Assembly (NCBI GenBank): GCA_963702555.1
Contig: CAVPCW010000011.1
Location: forward strand, 434,001 to 498,000
Length of the DNA stretch: 64,000 nt
Source of the DNA: CAMFLJ01 sp963702555
GTDB taxonomy: Bacteria; Actinomycetota; Acidimicrobiia; Acidimicrobiales; Acidimicrobilacustridaceae
Direction of reading: 5' to 3'
The notes below the pieces were generated by a model, which saw only the letters and a program-made list of their open reading frames with translations, was not told the DNA's origin and made no database searches. Position numbers and translations under genes: made by a program. This document shows positions 32,871-43,178 of this stretch, piece by piece. Numbering within the stretch: the first letter of the stretch is position 1; every line of letters starts with the position of its first letter.

Positions 32871-34034
32871 ATGGCAGAGGTCGAGATCGGAATGGGCAAG
32901 TCGGGGCGCAGGGCCTACGGCTTCGACGACATCGCCATCGTCCCGAGCCGCCGCACCCGCGACCCCGAGGACGTCGACATCTCCTGGGAGATCGACGCCT
33001 TCCGCTTCGAGCTCCCGCTCATGGCCTCGGCCATGGACGGCGTGGTCAGCCCGGCCACCGCCATCGAGATCGGCCGCCTCGGCGGCGTCGGCGTGCTCAA
33101 CCTCGAGGGCCTCTGGACCCGCTACGAGGACCCGGAGCCGCTGTTCGCCGAGATCGCCGAGCTCGACAACGAGAAGGCCACGGCTCGGATGCAGGACATC
33201 TACCAGGAGCCGATCAAGCCCGAGCTCGTGGGCCAGCGCATCCGTCAGATCAAGGACGCCGGCGTCGTCAGCTGCTGCTCGGTCACCCCGCAGCGCACCG
33301 ACTTCCTGGCCAAGGAGATCATCGACGCCGAGCTCGACCTGCTCGTCATCCAGGGCACCGTCGTCTCCGCCGAGCACGTCTCCAAGACCGTCGAGCCGCT
33401 GAACCTCAAGCGCTTCGTGCGTGAGCTCGACATCCCCGTCATCGTCGGCGGCTGTGCCAGCTACCAGGCGGCGCTGCACCTCATGCGCACCGGTGCCGCC
33501 GGCGTGCTCGTCGGCGTCGGCCCCGGCCACGCCTGCACCACCCGCGGCGTGCTCGGCATCGGCGTGCCCCAGGCCACCGCCATCGCCGACGCCCAGGCCG
33601 CCCGCATGCGCCACCTCGACGAGACCGGCGTCTACTGCCAGGTCATCGCCGACGGCGGCATGGGCACCGGCGGCGACATCGCCAAGGCCATCGTCTGCGG
33701 TGCCGACGCCGTCATGATCGGCTCGCCCCTCGCCGCCACCCACGAGGCCCCCGGCCGTGGGTACCACTGGGGCATGGCCACCTTCCACCCCACGCTGCCC
33801 CGCGGCGCCCGGGTGAAGACCAACGTCCGCGGCACCCTCGAGGAGGTCCTCGTCGGGCCGGCCCACGAGAACGACGGCCGCATGAACCTCTTCGGCGCCC
33901 TCCGCACCTCGATGGCCACCTGCGGCTACGAGACGGTCAAGGAGTTCCAGAAGGCCGAGGTCATGGTCGCTCCGTCGCTGCAGACCGAGGGCAAGAACCT
34001 GCAGAAGTCCCAGGGCGTGGGGATGGGTCACTGA
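32871..34034 (+). CDS. GuaB3-family IMP dehydrogenase-related protein
   Basis: TIM-barrel protein of 387 residues in the IMP dehydrogenase superfamily, GuaB3 branch. The N terminus GMGKSGRRAYGFDDIAIVPS replaces GuaB's usual start, and there is no CBS insert. The catalytic Cys loop is GVGPGHACTTRGVLGIGVPQ, and VIADGGMGTGGDIAKAIVCG plus ADAVMIGSPLAATHEAPG bind phosphate. ATG 32871 follows AAGGA. guaA is 3 bases downstream, so a role in GMP synthesis is likely. Whether it oxidises IMP or acts on another nucleotide is not shown by the sequence. Confidence 0.88.
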   Translation: MAEVEIGMGKSGRRAYGFDDIAIVPSRRTRDPEDVDISWEIDAFRFELPLMASAMDGVVSPATAIEIGRLGGVGVLNLEGLWTRYEDPEPLFAEIAELDNEKATARMQDIYQEPIKPELVGQRIRQIKDAGVVSCCSVTPQRTDFLAKEIIDAELDLLVIQGTVVSAEHVSKTVEPLNLKRFVRELDIPVIVGGCASYQAALHLMRTGAAGVLVGVGPGHACTTRGVLGIGVPQATAIADAQAARMRHLDETGVYCQVIADGGMGTGGDIAKAIVCGADAVMIGSPLAATHEAPGRGYHWGMATFHPTLPRGARVKTNVRGTLEEVLVGPAHENDGRMNLFGALRTSMATCGYETVKEFQKAEVMVAPSLQTEGKNLQKSQGVGMGH

Positions 34035-34037
34035 TCC

Positions 34038-35582
34038 ATGTCCGACCCTGATGTCGACACCGTTCTCGTCGTCGACTTCGGCGCCCAGTACGCCCAGCTG
34101 ATCGCCCGCCGCGTCCGCGAGGCGCACGTCTACTCCGAGATCGTCCCGCACTCGATCACGGCGGAGGAGGTCGCGGCGCGCAAGCCGTCCGGCATCGTGT
34201 TCTCCGGCGGTCCCGCGTCGGTGCACGTCGAGGGCGCGCCCTCGATCGACCCGGCCGTGTACGACCTCGGCGTCCCGATCCTGGGCATCTGCTACGGCGC
34301 CCAGCTCCTGGCCCGCGACCTGGGCGGCACCGTCGCCCGCACCGGCCGCGGCGAGTACGGCCGCACCGACCTCGACGTCTCGGCGGAGGGCGTGCTGTTC
34401 AGCGCGGCCCAGCCGAAGCACCAGCCGGTGTGGATGAGCCACTTCGACACCATCACCGTGCCGCCCACCGGCGCGGTGGTCACCGCCTCCACCGGCGACA
34501 CGCCGGCGGCGGCCTTCGAGGATCGCGCCAACGGGCGCTTCGGCGTGCAGTTCCACCCCGAGGTCGTGCACACCCCGCACGGCCAGGAGGTCCTCGAGCA
34601 CTTCCTCTACGACGCCTGCGGGCTCGGCCCCAACTGGACCATGTCGTCGATCATCGACGCCCAGGTCGAGGCGATCCGGGCCCAGGTCGGCACCGACCGC
34701 GCCATCTGCGGCCTCTCCGGCGGGGTCGACTCCGCCGTGGCCGCCGCGCTCGTGCACAGGGCCATCGGCTCGCAGCTCACCTGCGTGTTCGTCGACACCG
34801 GGCTCATGCGCCAGGGCGAGGGCGAGCAGGTCGTCGAGACCTTCCGCCGCCACCAGGGCATCGAGCTCATCCACGTGCGCGCCGGCGACCGCTTCTTCGA
34901 GCGCCTGGCCGGGCTCACCGACCCGGAGGAGAAGCGCAAGGCCATCGGCGAGCTCTTCATCCGTGTCTTCGAGGACGCGTCCGGCGGCATCGAGGACGCC
35001 ACGTTCCTGGTGCAGGGCACGCTCTACCCCGACGTCATCGAGTCGGGCACCAAGGACGCGGCCAAGATCAAGAGCCACCACAACGTGGGCGGCCTCCCGG
35101 AGGACATGGAGTTCGAGCTCGTCGAGCCGCTCCGGGCCCTCTTCAAGGACGAGGTCCGCAAGGTCGGCACCGAGCTCGGCCTCCCCGACGAGATCGTCTG
35201 GCGCCAGCCGTTCCCGGGCCCCGGCCTCGGCGTGCGCATCATCGGCGAGGTCACCCCGGAGAAGGTCGCCATGCTCCAGGCGGCCGACGCCATCGTCCGC
35301 GAGGAGGTCAAGGCGGCCGGCCTCGAGCGCGAGATCTGGCAGGCCTTCGCCGTGCTCCCCGACATCCGGTCGGTCGGCGTGATGGGCGACGAGCGCACCT
35401 ACGGCCACCCGATCATCATCCGGGCGGTCACCTCCGAGGACGCCATGACCGCCGACTGGGCCCGCCTGCCCTACGACCTGCTCGAGCGCATGTCGAGCCG
35501 GATCATCAACGAGGTCGCCGGCATCAACCGGGTCGCCTACGACGTCACCTCGAAGCCGCCCGGCACCATCGAGTGGGAGTAG
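34038..35582 (+). CDS. guaA: GMP synthase (glutamine-hydrolysing)
   Basis: Converts XMP to GMP with glutamine and ATP. 514 residues: an N-terminal class I amidotransferase with nucleophile in LGICYGAQLLARDLGG and His-Glu in FGVQFHPEV; an ATP-pyrophosphatase domain with P-loop GLSGGVDSAVAAAL; and the dimerisation domain (QPFPGPGLGVRIIGE, ending SKPPGTIEWE). It directly follows guaB3. The SRPBCC gene begins 4 bases after its stop. Confidence 0.97.
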   Translation: MSDPDVDTVLVVDFGAQYAQLIARRVREAHVYSEIVPHSITAEEVAARKPSGIVFSGGPASVHVEGAPSIDPAVYDLGVPILGICYGAQLLARDLGGTVARTGRGEYGRTDLDVSAEGVLFSAAQPKHQPVWMSHFDTITVPPTGAVVTASTGDTPAAAFEDRANGRFGVQFHPEVVHTPHGQEVLEHFLYDACGLGPNWTMSSIIDAQVEAIRAQVGTDRAICGLSGGVDSAVAAALVHRAIGSQLTCVFVDTGLMRQGEGEQVVETFRRHQGIELIHVRAGDRFFERLAGLTDPEEKRKAIGELFIRVFEDASGGIEDATFLVQGTLYPDVIESGTKDAAKIKSHHNVGGLPEDMEFELVEPLRALFKDEVRKVGTELGLPDEIVWRQPFPGPGLGVRIIGEVTPEKVAMLQAADAIVREEVKAAGLEREIWQAFAVLPDIRSVGVMGDERTYGHPIIIRAVTSEDAMTADWARLPYDLLERMSSRIINEVAGINRVAYDVTSKPPGTIEWE

Positions 35583-35586
35583 CCGC

Positions 35587-36063
35587 GTGAGCGAGTCGAG
35601 CGAGGTCGTCAGTGTCGAGCGGGTCATCCCGGCACCGCCCGAGGCCATCTTCGAGTACCTCATCGACCCGTCCCGCCACAGCGAGATCGACGGCTCGGGC
35701 ACGGTCGTGAAGGCCAAGAAGGGCTCGGAGCGACTCGTGCTCGGCAGCCGGTTCGGCATGGCGATGAAGGTCGGCATCCCGTACTCGATGGTCTCCACCG
35801 TGGTGGAGCTCGACGAGCCCCGGCTCATCGCCTGGCAGACCCGTGGCCCCGGGAACCTCGGTGGCGGCCGCATCTGGCGCTACGAGCTCGAGCCCGTCGA
35901 GGGCGGCACCCTCGTGCGCGAGTCATGGGACATCACCCACGAGTCCGTGCTCTCGAAGTGGATGGTCAAGGGCCAGGGCGCCCACGCCGCCGAGGGCATG
36001 ACCGCCACGCTCGAGCGCATCGAGCAGCTCCTCGCCCCCGGGGACGACGACGCCACCGCCTGA
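35587..36063 (+). CDS. SRPBCC (START-like) family protein
   Basis: 158 residues with the polyketide-cyclase/START fold: SVERVIPAPPEAIFEYLIDP, SRHSEIDGSGTVV, then WRYELEPVEGGTLVRESWDI and a long C-terminal helix. These bind hydrophobic ligands; the ligand here is unknown. GTG 35587 is 4 bases after guaA. It may ride on the guaB3-guaA transcript. Confidence 0.8.
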   Translation: MSESSEVVSVERVIPAPPEAIFEYLIDPSRHSEIDGSGTVVKAKKGSERLVLGSRFGMAMKVGIPYSMVSTVVELDEPRLIAWQTRGPGNLGGGRIWRYELEPVEGGTLVRESWDITHESVLSKWMVKGQGAHAAEGMTATLERIEQLLAPGDDDATA

Positions 36064-36088
36064 GCCCCCCGCCCCGCTGCCCGTCGAG

Positions 36089-36469
36089 GTGGCGGCCGCG
36101 GCGTACTTCGGGCTGCAGGCGGTGCTCGGCGTGCTGCTGTGGGTCGGGGTGTTCGCCTCCGCCGACGTGCGGTCGTGGCTCGACCTCGTGCCCGCCCGGC
36201 CCGAGGTCACCGACGCCTTCCTGCCGGCCGACGTGGTGCTCATCGTCTGCTCGACCCTGGCGGCGTGGGCGTTGCTGCGGGGCCGAACGTGGGCGGTCGT
36301 GCCGGTGCTGTTGACGGCCGGCGGCATCGTCTACCCGACCGCCTACCTCGTCGGCTGGGTGGTCACCACCGACGGCACCGCCGAGGTCGCCCTCGGCATC
36401 ATGGTGACGGCCAGCTTCCTGAGCTGCTGGTTCGCCATGCTCGTGTGGCGGGCCCGCCGCCGGCCCTAG
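36089..36469 (+). CDS. Small integral membrane protein, function unknown
   Basis: 126 residues with four hydrophobic stretches (YFGLQAVLGVLLWVGVFA, VVLIVCSTLAAWALL, VVPVLLTAGGIVYPTAYLVG, EVALGIMVTASFLSCWFAML) and an Arg-rich C terminus. No named motif. GTG 36089 is the first plausible start after the SRPBCC gene, 25 bases downstream. The end is 11 bases from the convergent LLM gene. Confidence 0.7.
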   Translation: MAAAAYFGLQAVLGVLLWVGVFASADVRSWLDLVPARPEVTDAFLPADVVLIVCSTLAAWALLRGRTWAVVPVLLTAGGIVYPTAYLVGWVVTTDGTAEVALGIMVTASFLSCWFAMLVWRARRRP

Positions 36470-36480
36470 GTCGTCGGGCG

Positions 36481-37455
36481 CTAGGTGCCGGCCAGGCGGG
36501 CGACGACTGGCTCGAACGCCTCGTAGGCGTCGAGCCCGAGGCACACGTAGGAGATGCCGAAGCGCTCACGGCGCTCGATGCACTGCTCGACGACCTCGTC
36601 GACCGTGCCGGCCAGCGCGTGCGGTGTGTCCAGGGCCTGCTCGGGTGACACGCCGAGCGTGGGGGCGATGGCCTCGGCCAGGGCCCAGCGGTCGTCGGTG
36701 ATGGTGGCCAGGTGCACCCGGGTCTGGATCTCGAGGTCGGCGTAGCGGTCGCCCGCGGCCTCGGCGATCCAGCGCAGCTTCTCCTCGGTGGCGTCGGCGG
36801 TGGCGCTCGGCCCGGCGTTGGCGTCGATCACCCCGGCGTGCAGCGAGGGGTTCAGGGCCACGATGTCGGCCTCCCGGCCGGCGAGGCCGAGCATGCGCCG
36901 GGCGCCTCCGCCGAGCACGAGTGGCGGCCCCGGTGCCTGCACGGGCTTGGGCAGGCCTTCGAGCCCGTCGATGCGGTAGTGCTCGCCGTCGAAGTGCAGC
37001 GGGCCGTCGGCGAAGAGGCCCTTCACGACGGTGACGGCCTCGGCCAGGCGGGTGACCCGCGTGCCGGGGCTGTCGTAGGGGATGCCGGCCTGCTCGTAGT
37101 CGGTGCGCATCCAGCCCGCCCCGAGGCCGAGCTCGAGGCGGCCGCCGCTGAGGATGTCGATCGACGCCGCCTCCTTGGCCACGACGACCGGGTGCCGGTA
37201 GTCGTTGCACAGCACGAGGGCACCGATGCGCAGGGTGGTGGTGGCCTCGGCGGCGCTGACCATGGCGGGCACGGGCGCCCACTGCTCGTCGAGGTGGTCG
37301 GCGATGGTGAGGGCGGAGTAGCCCATGGCCTCGACCGTGCGGGCGAGGGCCCGCCAGCGATCGCCGGCCTCGGCGCCACCGGCGAACCCGTCGGGCGGAC
37401 TGCTGGCCTGGACCCCGAACCGGAACGGCTTCCGGCGGGGGAGCGGTGCGCTCAT
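36481..37455 (-). CDS. F420-dependent luciferase-like oxidoreductase
   Basis: 324-residue TIM-barrel LLM-class protein. The segment MGYSALTIADHLDEQWAPVP and LRIGALVLCNDYRHPVVVAK plus SGGRLELGLGAGWMRTDYEQ are typical of the F420-binding LLM subfamily found in actinobacteria. The substrate is unknown. ATG 37455 follows GAGGAG on the minus strand. It is 25 bases downstream of the SDR gene and probably in the same operon. Confidence 0.85.
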   Translation of the reverse strand: MSAPLPRRKPFRFGVQASSPPDGFAGGAEAGDRWRALARTVEAMGYSALTIADHLDEQWAPVPAMVSAAEATTTLRIGALVLCNDYRHPVVVAKEAASIDILSGGRLELGLGAGWMRTDYEQAGIPYDSPGTRVTRLAEAVTVVKGLFADGPLHFDGEHYRIDGLEGLPKPVQAPGPPLVLGGGARRMLGLAGREADIVALNPSLHAGVIDANAGPSATADATEEKLRWIAEAAGDRYADLEIQTRVHLATITDDRWALAEAIAPTLGVSPEQALDTPHALAGTVDEVVEQCIERRERFGISYVCLGLDAYEAFEPVVARLAGT

Positions 37456-37480
37456 CGGTGCTCCTCGCGGCGGTGGTTCG

Positions 37481-38296
37481 TCATCGGATGACCGTGCCAC
37501 CGTCGATCGGGATCGTGGCGCCGGTGATGAAGCGGGCCTCGTCACTGCTGAGCCACAGCACGGTGTCGGCGATGTCGTCGGGCGTCTGGGCCCCGCCGCC
37601 GAGGGGCCGCGGCGACGTGTACGACGCAGTGAGCCGGGGCTGCTCCTCGATGATGCGGGGCACGTTTGGGTCGTGGCCCATCGGGGTGTCGACCGCACCG
37701 GGGTGGATGGTGTTCACCCGGATGCCGTCGGGCCCGAGCTCGATGGCCAGCGTGCGCATGAGCCCGACCAGCGCGTGCTTGGTGGCGCCGTAGTGGCCGA
37801 GGAACGGGAAGCCCCGCAGGCCGGCGGCCGAGCTGGTGAGGGTGATGGCCCCGCCCTCGCCGCCCGCCACCATCGGCGGCACCGCCGCCTTCACCGTGCG
37901 CCACACGCCGGTGAGGTTCACGTCGAGCACCGCGGCCCAGTGCTCCTCGGGCACGTCGACGGCGAGGTGGTAGCTGGCGATGCCGGCGTTGGCCACGGCC
38001 ACGTCGAGGCGGCCGAAGCGGTCGAGGCCTTCAGCGACGGCCGCGTCGAGCGAGGCCTGGTCGCGCACGTCGGCGACGCGGGCCACGCAGCCCCGCCCCG
38101 CCTGCTCGACCAGGCGGCCGGTCTCGGCCAGGTCGTCCTCGGTGGCGGCCTCGTAGCCGAGGTCGGGCAGCACCGGGGCGCAGACGTCGACGGCGATGAC
38201 GTTGGCCCCCTCGGCGGCGAAGCGACGGGCCAGGGCGCGGCCCTGCCCCCGTGCCGCGCCCGTGATGAAGACGACCTTGCCCTCGAAACGACCCAT
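37481..38296 (-). CDS. Mycofactocin-type short-chain dehydrogenase
   Basis: 271-residue SDR. Cofactor loop FITGAARGQGRALARRFAAE, then VIAVDVCAPVLPDLGYEAAT and EDDLAETGRLVEQAGRGCVA with VADVRD. This 15-20 residue insertion after the second strand is the signature of mycofactocin-dependent SDRs, which hold NAD non-exchangeably. The active site is Ser of LTSSAAG and YxxxK in HYGATKHAL. ATG 38296 has GGGGGAG upstream. It pairs with an LLM gene; an alcohol or terpene-alcohol substrate is likely but unknown. Confidence 0.85.
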   Translation of the reverse strand: MGRFEGKVVFITGAARGQGRALARRFAAEGANVIAVDVCAPVLPDLGYEAATEDDLAETGRLVEQAGRGCVARVADVRDQASLDAAVAEGLDRFGRLDVAVANAGIASYHLAVDVPEEHWAAVLDVNLTGVWRTVKAAVPPMVAGGEGGAITLTSSAAGLRGFPFLGHYGATKHALVGLMRTLAIELGPDGIRVNTIHPGAVDTPMGHDPNVPRIIEEQPRLTASYTSPRPLGGGAQTPDDIADTVLWLSSDEARFITGATIPIDGGTVIR

Positions 38297-38355
38297 CTGC
38301 TCCCCCTCGGAATCGGCTGCCTTCCTACTACCGGCACACCGCCACCGCCTGCGAA

Positions 38356-38361
38356 TAGCGT
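38356..38361 (+). promoter_or_regulatory. Leaderless -10 element
   Basis: TAGCGT, 6 bases, ATG at 38368 of the dienelactone hydrolase gene. Confidence 0.5.
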
Positions 38362-38367
38362 GGCGCC

Positions 38368-39171
38368 ATGACGGACTCCCTCGACGACTTCACCCTCGGC
38401 TCGTTCTCCTACCGCGGCGTCGCCCACGACGTGTACCGCAGCGGTGAGGGCCCGGCCGTGATCGTGATCGCCGAGATCCCGGGCATCACGCCCGAGGTCG
38501 CCGACTTCGCCCGCAAGGTTCGGGCCCTCGGCTGCACCGTGATCCTGCCGGTGCTGTTCGGCGACCCGGGGCGCGAGGTCTCGGGCGGGTACATCGCCAA
38601 GAGCATGGGGAAGGCCTGCGTCTCGAAGGAGTTCGCCGCCTTCGCCACCCGCAGGACGGCTCCGATCTCCGAGTGGCTGCGGGCGCTGGCCCGCTACGCC
38701 CACGACTCCTTCGGCGGCCCGGGCGTGGGCGTGGTGGGCATGTGCTTCACCGGCGGGTTCGCCCTCGGGATGATGGCCGACGAGTCCGTCATCGCCCCGG
38801 TGCTCAGCCAGCCGTCGCTGCCGCTGCCGCCGTTCTCCAAGAAGGCCAAGGCGAGCGTGCAGCTGTCGGCCGACGACCTCGCCGCGGTGAAGGAGCGGGT
38901 CGCCGACGGCATCTGCGTGCTCGGCCTGCGCTTCACCGGTGACATGGCCGTGCCGGGCGAGCGCTTCGAGACCCTGCGCCGGGAGCTGGGCGACGGCTTC
39001 ATCGGCGTGGAGATCGACTCCTCCGAGGGCAACGAGTGGGGCATCGGCAAGCGGGCCCACTCGGTGCTGACCGGCGACCTCGTCGACGAGCCCGGCCACC
39101 CCACCCGCGAGGCCCTCGACCAGGTCCTCGAGTTCTTCCGCTCCCGCCTCCTCGAGCCCGCCGCCGGCTGA
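38368..39171 (+). CDS. Dienelactone hydrolase family protein
   Basis: 267-residue alpha/beta hydrolase. The nucleophile elbow VVGMCFTGGFALGMM has the GxCxGG pattern with Cys of the DLH family. The start FRG-like part is SFSYRGVAHDVYRSGEGPAV. A conserved-looking LRFTGDMAVPGERFETLRRE precedes the expected Asp; a likely His is in KRAHSVLT. It hydrolyses lactones or esters; the substrate is unknown. It is divergent from the mycofactocin SDR gene. Confidence 0.85.
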   Translation: MTDSLDDFTLGSFSYRGVAHDVYRSGEGPAVIVIAEIPGITPEVADFARKVRALGCTVILPVLFGDPGREVSGGYIAKSMGKACVSKEFAAFATRRTAPISEWLRALARYAHDSFGGPGVGVVGMCFTGGFALGMMADESVIAPVLSQPSLPLPPFSKKAKASVQLSADDLAAVKERVADGICVLGLRFTGDMAVPGERFETLRRELGDGFIGVEIDSSEGNEWGIGKRAHSVLTGDLVDEPGHPTREALDQVLEFFRSRLLEPAAG

Positions 39172-39181
39172 GCTCGCCGCC

Positions 39182-39228
39182 GATCGGTTGCCAGATGTGA
39201 CTCCTGAGCGCACTTCCGGCAACCGGTC
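39182..39228. repeat. Imperfect palindrome of about 47 bp
   Basis: CGGTTGCC (39185-39192) pairs with GGCAACCG (39218-39225); the outer bases GA/TC extend it. The 25-base centre contains further partial pairings (GTG/CAC and CTC/GAG). It sits between the hydrolase stop and the lipoprotein's leaderless promoter. It could be a terminator or an intergenic repeat like the 40-bp element. Confidence 0.5.
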
Positions 39229-39253
39229 CGAGGGGGTGGAGCCGGGGCGGGGC

Positions 39254-39259
39254 TACGGT
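39254..39259 (+). promoter_or_regulatory. Leaderless -10 element of the lipoprotein gene
   Basis: TACGGT, 6 bases, ATG at 39266. Confidence 0.45.
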
Positions 39260-39265
39260 CGGTGC

Positions 39266-39673
39266 ATGAGGACGCGCTCGATGATCGTTGCGGTGGTGCT
39301 CGGAGCCGGGAGCCTCGCGCTCGTGGCCGGATGTGGCGGTTCCGGCGAGGGCCCCGGCGACACGGGCACGACCCTCGGGGCGGTGACGGCCACGACCCCG
39401 TCAACGGCCGCGAGCACCACCACCACAGCGTCCACCTCGACGACGAGCTCCGGGGGTGGCGCGACGAGCTCCTCGACGGTGAACACCCTGCCGGCGCTCG
39501 TGCCGGGTCAGCCGTGCACGCCCGGGTCGAGCCCCGACTGCATCGACCCCGAGGGCACCGGGCAGTACGTGTACCTGATCGGCGGGGCCGCCTGCATGGC
39601 CAGCCCCATCGGCGGAGCGATGTGCACCGACCTCGACGGCGACGGCAACGCCGGGTACCCCGACGCCGGCTGA
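39266..39673 (+). CDS. Small lipoprotein with DxDGDG motif
   Basis: 135 residues. Lipobox LVAGC (Cys23) marks a membrane-anchored lipoprotein. A Thr/Ser/Gly-rich linker covers about residues 38-75. The C-terminal 55 residues have four cysteines and end in DLDGDGNAGYPDAG, a calcium-loop-like DxDGDG motif as in EF-hand or thrombospondin type 3 repeats. No enzymatic function is recognisable. Start set by TACGGT six bases before ATG. The convergent SDR gene ends 73 bases away. Confidence 0.72.
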   Translation: MRTRSMIVAVVLGAGSLALVAGCGGSGEGPGDTGTTLGAVTATTPSTAASTTTTASTSTTSSGGGATSSSTVNTLPALVPGQPCTPGSSPDCIDPEGTGQYVYLIGGAACMASPIGGAMCTDLDGDGNAGYPDAG

Positions 39674-39746
39674 CGCCGCCTGGTGGCGGCACACGTGGTG
39701 CAGAGGTGACCCGGCTGTGGGACGGCGCGGCCGCCCCACGAGCCGA

Positions 39747-40535
39747 TCAGAGGTCGGCGATGCCCATCTCGAGGTTCGAGCCCTCGATGCCGCCGTCGAC
39801 GCGGATGTCGCGGCCGGTGACGTAGGCGCCGGCCTCGGAGGAGAGGTACACCGCTGCGGCGGCGATGTCCTCGACCGTGCCGAGGCGGCCGAGCGGGGTG
39901 GCGTCGATCATGGCCCGCTCGAGCTCCGGCATCTGCAGCACCATGTCGAGTGCCGACGTGGCGATCGAGCCGGGGGAGATGGAGTTCACCCGGATCTTCG
40001 GGGCCAGGTCCTGGGCCATGTGGCGGGTGAGCTTGATGAGGGCGCCCTTGGCGGTGCCGTAGGCCGCGAAGCCACGGTCGCCGAAGGAACCGGCCACCGA
40101 GGTGATGTTGATGACCGAGCCACTGCCGCGCTCGACCATGTGGGGCACGGCCAGCTGCGTGAGGTTGAAGGCGGTCGTGACGTTCCAGCGGAGGGCGTGG
40201 TCGAATGCCTTCTCGGTGGTGTCCATGAACGCCTGGGGCATGGTGCCTCCGGCGTTGTTGACGACGATGTCGACGCCGCCGAGCTCGCTCACCGCGGCGT
40301 CGACGAGCTTGGCCATGCCTTCACGGGAGCCGAGGTCGCCGGGCACCACGATCGCCTTGCGGCCGAGGGACTCGACGTAGGTGGCCACCTCGGCCAGCTG
40401 CTCCTCGGTGCGGGCACCGATCACGACGTCGGCGCCGCACTCGGCGTAGGCCCTGGCGATGCCGGCGCCGATGCCACGGCCGGCGGCGGTCACGATGGCC
40501 ACCTTGCCGTCGAGCCGGAAGAGATCGAGGATCAC
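39747..40535 (-). CDS. Short-chain dehydrogenase/reductase
   Basis: 262-residue classical SDR. Cofactor loop IVTAAGRGIGAGIARAYAEC, NNAG at VDIVVNNAGGTMPQAF, catalytic Ser in INITSVAGSF and YxxxK in AAYGTAKGALIKL, with C-terminal IRVDGGIEGSNLEMGIADL. The substrate is unknown; FabG-like or steroid/alcohol dehydrogenase roles are possible. ATG 40535 is behind AGGGGGAA. It stands alone on the minus strand, 144 bases from the divergent pcrA. Confidence 0.85.
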   Translation of the reverse strand: MILDLFRLDGKVAIVTAAGRGIGAGIARAYAECGADVVIGARTEEQLAEVATYVESLGRKAIVVPGDLGSREGMAKLVDAAVSELGGVDIVVNNAGGTMPQAFMDTTEKAFDHALRWNVTTAFNLTQLAVPHMVERGSGSVINITSVAGSFGDRGFAAYGTAKGALIKLTRHMAQDLAPKIRVNSISPGSIATSALDMVLQMPELERAMIDATPLGRLGTVEDIAAAAVYLSSEAGAYVTGRDIRVDGGIEGSNLEMGIADL

Positions 40536-40679
40536 TGGACTTTCCCCCTTGGTCGCCCGCCGGGTGCGGGCCTCACGAACGTCGGTCGACCCTAGCGGCC
40601 GCTAGGGCGCCGGCGTCGGGCCGGACCAGTCGGGGAGCCAGTGAGGGCCGTCACGGGCCACCGGTAGGGTTGGTCCGTC

Positions 40680-43022
<2,343 letters not shown>

Positions 43023-43063
43023 TCAGCGGCCTGCCGACCCTGGTCTCGGACATCGGGGCAGCG

Positions 43064-43090
43064 CTGCCATGGGACCTTCGCCCCTGGCAG
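43064..43090 (+). terminator. Hairpin after pcrA
   Basis: CTGCCA (43064-43069) pairs with TGGCAG (43085-43090), with an inner GGG/CCC pairing. It ends the pcrA transcript before the iron-uptake genes. Confidence 0.55.
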
Positions 43091-43134
43091 TGGCATTTCC
43101 ACATGCCCTAGGTTGGCATCCTCTCCGCTATGTG

Positions 43135-43148
43135 TTAGGCAGTCCTAA
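43135..43148. promoter_or_regulatory. Candidate DtxR/IdeR-type iron box
   Basis: TTAGG-CAGT-CCTAA, a perfect 5+5 inverted repeat with a 4-base centre, 30 bases before the EfeU-like GTG. The same half-sites occur before the ferric ABC lipoprotein. A -35-like TTGGCA lies at 43113-43118. Confidence 0.6.
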
Positions 43149-43178
43149 TCCCGTCGTCCCCCCGGGGGTTGCCCAGCC

